Positions 60,333-64,000 of a DNA stretch of 64,000 nucleotides are shown here, in pieces. The notes beneath the pieces are model-generated. The model did not search any database and was not told where the DNA came from. It saw nothing but the letters and a program-made list of their open reading frames with translations. Origin of the DNA: Taudactylus pleione (taxonomy: Eukaryota; Chordata; Amphibia; Anura; Myobatrachidae). Both the position numbers and the translations under genes were made by a program. Numbering within the stretch: the stretch's first letter is position 1; every line of letters starts with the position of its first letter. Location of the stretch: assembly GCA_031769625.1 (NCBI GenBank), contig JAUIMM010000698.1, positions 1,812,501 through 1,876,500 of the forward strand, written 5' to 3'.

Positions 60333-60336
<4 letters not shown>
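59036..60336 (+). mobile_element. Non-autonomous Helitron with cargo
   Basis: Begins TCTATATATAAAAAATAAAG directly after an A (59035) and ends with a short hairpin (GTCC 60312-60315 with GGAC 60328-60331) followed by GCTAG and then T (60337). This is the Helitron pattern: 5'-TC, 3' hairpin, CTAG, insertion between A and T. The line TCTCTTGAAACACTGGACAG near the start is also typical. The 1.3-kb interior carries unrelated cargo (59460-59631 MITE-like, 59640-59960 exon-like, and a minisatellite of GCTGTGGTGAGATGCAGGGG units at 60035-60300). No Rep/helicase. Confidence 0.8.
59636..59960 (-). pseudogene. Unidentified exon-like cargo in the Helitron
   Basis: A GC-richer stretch than its surroundings. 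On the minus strand, from 59846, MAMSNVFFAQCTPYFLRFLL continues with a hydrophobic run; after a one-base shift near 59755 the peptide ENSADFHGRFILFTKDARLS can be read before a stop. This looks like a fragment of a protein gene caught by the Helitron, but I cannot name the source, and an ordinary repeat is possible. Confidence 0.3.
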
Positions 60337-60393
<57 letters not shown>

Positions 60394-60402
60394 TTATATA
60401 TA
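60337..60402. repeat. (TG)n and (TA)n microsatellite
   Basis: TG run (60337-60372) followed by TA run (to about 60402), abutting the Helitron 3' end. Confidence 0.95.
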
Positions 60403-60833
60403 GTCCACAATGTTCTGCTGAACAAAGGCAAAGAGGAGCTTAATGAACGACGTAAGGACAGCTGGATTCTATTGTGGAAAGGGGTTTGCTGGTGCCAAGT
60501 AAAACAGCAGAGAGAGGAAGGGGAACAGGTTTGTTTGGTTGAAGGAATAGACCACATGGTGTCCACGAGAGGCTAGGAGTTCTCATGTTCTGCCTGTACT
60601 GTCTCAGAGGAGCTGGGGTAGGGGGGGTCCTTTGTTTATATTGATCGCTTCCAGATGCTCTAGACAGCAAGAGCCAAAGACTTGAGATAACATTGGACTA
60701 AGTTCTTTTAGCTACAACTTTAAACCTTGGCTCCTGCTTCAAACCTACAGATAAAGAAAAGTAAAGTACAAAGTAAAAGCTGTAAGGACCCAGCCTTTAT
60801 AATGTATGTATTCAATGAACTAACAAACTATGG
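60403..60833. other. Intron DNA, nothing recognised
   Basis: The open frames here are opposing and lack family resemblance. Confidence 0.4.
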
Positions 60834-60990
60834 GGTAAATGTAACAGGCTGCGGCTTTGAAACAGTGCGAGACTGCCCGATATTTTAATGTAGCGGTCTT
60901 TTAATATGCAAAGTAAACTTGTTTTGCCTATTAAAAGACTGCTGCTTTAAAACTTCTCAAATCTGCAGCCTATTACATTTACCCCTATAT
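60834..60990. repeat. Small fold-back MITE
   Basis: GGGGTAAATGTAACAGGCTG and CAGCCTATTACATTTACCCC form the ends; GCGGTCTTTTAATATGCAAA is inverted inside as TTGCCTATTAAAAGACTGC. 157 bp. Confidence 0.82.
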
Positions 60991-61177
60991 GCTTAACGTA
61001 GTCTGCATGCTTAGAATGTGTCATTTTTTTGTTTTGTCACTCAGAGTTAAAGGGAAACTTGAACGCAGCTGTTATATGAATCAAACCGGTTACTAAGTGC
61101 TATCATGAAGCAAATACACTACAAAAAGGTGAATAAAGGTGAATATCAGGGGAATAAAATATTAAGTTGATAATACG

Positions 61178-61825
61178 AGGGAGGGTACATAAAGTAACAA
61201 GACCACTCATTGCGTAAATTTATGCAACTTGTTAATATACGTACATTCAATAGTATGGCCTTGGTACAGACTATTTTTCCACATTCCCATACTTGGTGTG
61301 CCTTTGGAACAAATGCTTAGACAAGGCATCTATCATGGTATAGATGAAATTTGAGTAAATTTTTTTTTACTTGCTTCATTACTCAGCGTGAACATTTTTT
61401 CCTGTACCCCAGTTGCTCATGAACAATGTTGTGCACAGTACCCACTGATATGGTCAGACCTTCAATGCAACACAAATTGTTATCTGTGCTGGATGTGCTT
61501 GGCCGTACGGATCGCTGCTCATCTTGAACGTCTGTCCTGCCGTTATCAAAAGCAGTGCATCAAACCGGTTTCCATGACATGACGTTATTACCACACAATT
61601 TCAGATGCTTATGTGCCCTTTAGACAGAGAAATCTGATCATACTACACACCACAATGTTTGACTGTTTCCGCCAGTCCCATCTTACAACTGATGTTGGGA
61701 CAGTTTGACTGATATGAGGCGCCGTGATAATGGCTGTTAGGGGAAGCAGTGGTATACCTGCTCTGGCCTGGTGGGAAATTAGAATGAAATAGAGAACATT
61801 ACACATATGAGAGGTCTTGTTACCT
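61178..61825 (-). pseudogene. Mariner-like transposase relic
   Basis: The ends AGTAACAAGACCACTCAT and GAGAGGTCTTGTTACCTTAC are inverted copies, suggesting the element limits. On the minus strand, 61535-61400 encodes fragments resembling the second helix-turn-helix of mariner transposases (DISVGTVHNIVHEQLGYRKK-like), split by shifts. The catalytic domain is not recognisable. Dead. Confidence 0.55.
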
Positions 61826-62128
61826 TACTTATTAAACCACCCGCATACATAGAAAGTGATTTAGAAAGTCGATGTAATAGGAGACTGCTCAGAGAGAAAT
61901 ATACAGTAAAACATATATTTAGTCCAGACTGCTTTGTATAAGTCTACACCCGAAGGACATACTAAGCCGTTTTAATAGATGATTTACTGTAAATCCACAA
62001 TGACTCATTTTAGTACTGTCCTTAGAAAACCTTTTAATTTTTGCTTACACCTAGATAATTATCTTCAGTAAATCTACAGGTCTGCGGGTGTCGTTTTAAC
62101 TTTTCACCTGCAACCCGTAAATGAAGCC

Positions 62129-62402
62129 GTAAAGCCGGGTACAAACTAGACGACATGTCATCCGATCCGGCGGATCAGTCAAAATATTGTCCACATCAGC
62201 AGGTGTGTACCCGCTATGTCGCTGATGATGCGCGCTCCCACGTGTCGTCAGCGACATTGCCCATCGGACCAGCATGCAGGTCTAACGGCCGATATCGACA
62301 GCTGATGCTCCGTCGCTGCTGTCATCGGCAAGTGTGTATGCACTTGCCGATGCTGGCACCCCTGGTACTGGGTACACATCGTTAAGTGTGTACCCATCTT
62401 TA
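62129..62402. repeat. MITE with AAAGCCGGGTACA ends
   Basis: AAAGCCGGGTACAAACTAGACG at the left and AAGTGTGTACCCATCTTTAG at the right form imperfect inverted ends. The interior is a run of hairpins such as CGGCAAGTGTGTATGCACTTGCCG (62325-62350). Confidence 0.65.
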
Positions 62403-62757
62403 GAGTGTTTGAGATCCGTTCACATATTTCCCCAGAGTGATACACAAACTTTATATTCAGTTATCAGTAGTTACTCAATGCACAGCTAAGTGTGCCTGAT
62501 TGTAAGGGGCCCATACATCAACAATCTATCTGCAGACTAGCCTGTTTTGCCAACAACTTGTATATATAAAAAAAAAAAAAAGCAGCAAAGTCCAACATGT
62601 TGAAAATCCTTAATTTGCAGTTTCCGACTCAAAAATTAATGAAAATGGCAAGTTGTGGATTTCTAACATGTTGGATTGTGCAGATCATAACAGAAACAGA
62701 GATTGGGAATTGGCAAATCGGATGTCAGGGAATTGGATTGTGTGGACCCCTTAAGTT
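62403..62757. other. Intron DNA, nothing recognised
   Basis: An A-tract at 62569-62582. No gene seen. Confidence 0.4.
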
Positions 62758-63558
62758 TGATTCAGAGTTTAGAGCAAAAAAAGGAGCAAGTTGCTCCAGG
62801 AACAAACCATGTTGCAATTTAAGAGGGTCAAATTCTTTCTTTTATTTTACACGCAGGGAAAACACTACAGTGGCTGCTTTTGCATGTGGTATACAAATAT
62901 TGGGCTACTTAAGATGGCCATACACCTTTAGATTATCTGTCCAACCATCCAAATAGTTTGGCTGGTTGGAACAAGAATTCCGTAATGTATGGGAGCAAAT
63001 GACAATCGACCATTTTCTCGCAAATGTAGAAAAAGAAAAGACAAAAACGGTTGTTCAGACAACTCTGTTAAATCAAACAGATATAACCAATTTGTCTGAT
63101 CAACAATTTTTGTCAGTTTTCCAGTGTTTGGGAGCAAATGGTCGACTGTCATTTGCTCCCACACATCACTAGATTTTCGTACCAACCAGCTAGTTGGATG
63201 GTTGGATAGACAATCTTAAGGTATATGGCCAGCTTTAGTTACACCATGAAATTTAGAAAGAAGCTAGGACACACCCCTTCCAAAGTCTGAAACTGGCCAT
63301 ATATTGGACCAAGTCAAACCAATTTAACCAACTTGCCTAAATGACAGTTTTTGTCTGTTTCCAGGGCTTGGGAGCATATTGTCCATTGTCATTTGCTCCC
63401 ATACATTACAAGATGTGTATTCTAACCAACCAACTATTGGATTAGTTGGATGAAAGTTGGTGTAGTGTATGGCCAACTTTATTCTCTCTGCACGGGTGCA
63501 AATTGCTTCTTTTTTTTGCACTTTTTTTTTAAATCGCTCCTAAATCTGAATCAGGCCC
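62758..63558. repeat. Composite of nested MITEs
   Basis: The outer element starts TTTGATTCAGAGTTTAGAGC and ends CGCTCCTAAATCTGAATCAGG-like. Its left interior (AACCATGTTGCAATTTAAG) matches 28000-28060. Two AAAGCTG-family MITEs are inserted: 62918-63236 (AAGATGGCCATACACC to TATGGCCAGCTTTAG) and about 63285-63480 (CTGGCCATATATTGGACC to GTATGGCCAACTTTA). Confidence 0.6.
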
Positions 63559-63734
63559 TGTATGAGCAGATGTGTTGGTCTAAAGTTTGAGTTGAGCCTG
63601 ATCATGTTTGCATTCAAGTGTGTCTGAGTTCTGAGAGAGATGCACCAGTGACCAGCAATAGGAACTAGAGTTCAATATGGAGATCTCGGGAAAGATAGCA
63701 CAGAAGTCAGGGCAGACAGATGCTGTGTGGTATG

Positions 63735-63955
63735 ATATATCGACATGTTCAAAATGTCAACATGACACAAATATTTTCAGAATGTCTACAGTACTATTTT
63801 AGCCTAAAAGTAACCCTAACCCTAATTTCACCCTAACCTAACCCTGATTGTAGCCTAACCCTAAGTGCATGTGATGACTATATTACTGTCAACAATCACA
63901 ATGTCTACATGTATGTCAGCATTCTGATGTAGACATTTTGATGATGCTGACTGGA
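63735..63955. repeat. MITE-like repeat with CCCTAA-rich centre
   Basis: ATATCGACATGTTCAAAATG and CATTTTGATGATGCTGAC-type ends contain repeated TGTCGACATT/AATGTCTACA words on both strands. The centre has degenerate TAACCCTAACCCTAATTTCA. Its flanks relate to 23055-23110. Confidence 0.5.
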
Positions 63956-64000
63956 ACCAGCCAGATGCTACTTGAAATTTGCATGTTTGTGCATGGGTAC

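Noticed and set aside
63812..63865. CCCTAA-type words suggesting an interstitial telomere
   Set aside because: The run is short and irregular and lies in the centre of a MITE-like repeat; similar GGTTAGG words occur inside two other MITE-like copies (11592, 22246).

Overview
The window is a vertebrate, intron-rich locus, most likely from a large-genome amphibian (probably a frog). Two short exons on the minus strand (29413-29249 and 8709-8596) encode the last 92 residues of ZCCHC24, including the 3CxxC zinc-finger region, with correct splice sites and a stop codon. No other host gene is recognisable. Everything above 29413 is therefore read as an upstream intron of the same gene, 8710-29248 as the last intron, and the sequence below 8596 as 3' UTR and downstream DNA. 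The amphibian assignment is an inference from the repeats: a Penelope-like element, a V-type tRNA SINE, L2-like 3' ends, and many hAT-type and 3-bp-target-site MITEs in one AT-rich intron.

Layout. 1-8595: AT-rich 3'-UTR-like DNA with a few repeats (a fold-back repeat at 4365-4735, an hAT MITE at 7224-7561). 7749-10615: an interleaved direct and inverted duplication that surrounds the last exon. 10.6-29 kb: the last intron, filled with MITEs, fold-back elements, degenerate tandem repeats and a dead Tc1-like transposase. 29.4-33 kb: a Tigger-like element and more hAT MITEs. 33.27-37.76 kb: a 5'-truncated Penelope-like retroelement with an intact reverse transcriptase-GIY-YIG reading frame, flanked by 1,127-bp nearly identical direct repeats. 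39.7-47.0 kb: a 7.2-kb hAT transposon with an exact 8-bp target duplication, a TATA promoter, a roughly 3-kb minisatellite of 40-bp units, a nested MITE and a broken BED/hAT transposase that is itself interrupted by an L2-like fragment. 47-64 kb: fold-back elements, a SINE, a minisatellite, a deletion derivative of the large hAT, a Helitron with unexplained cargo, and a mariner relic.

The genes do not form a pathway. One conserved host gene is embedded in successive layers of mobile DNA, and the nesting order can be read from target-site duplications. The most unusual items are the giant direct repeats around the Penelope-like element, the minisatellite carried inside the hAT transposon, the Helitron cargo, and three places with hammerhead-like cores that share one extra nucleotide.
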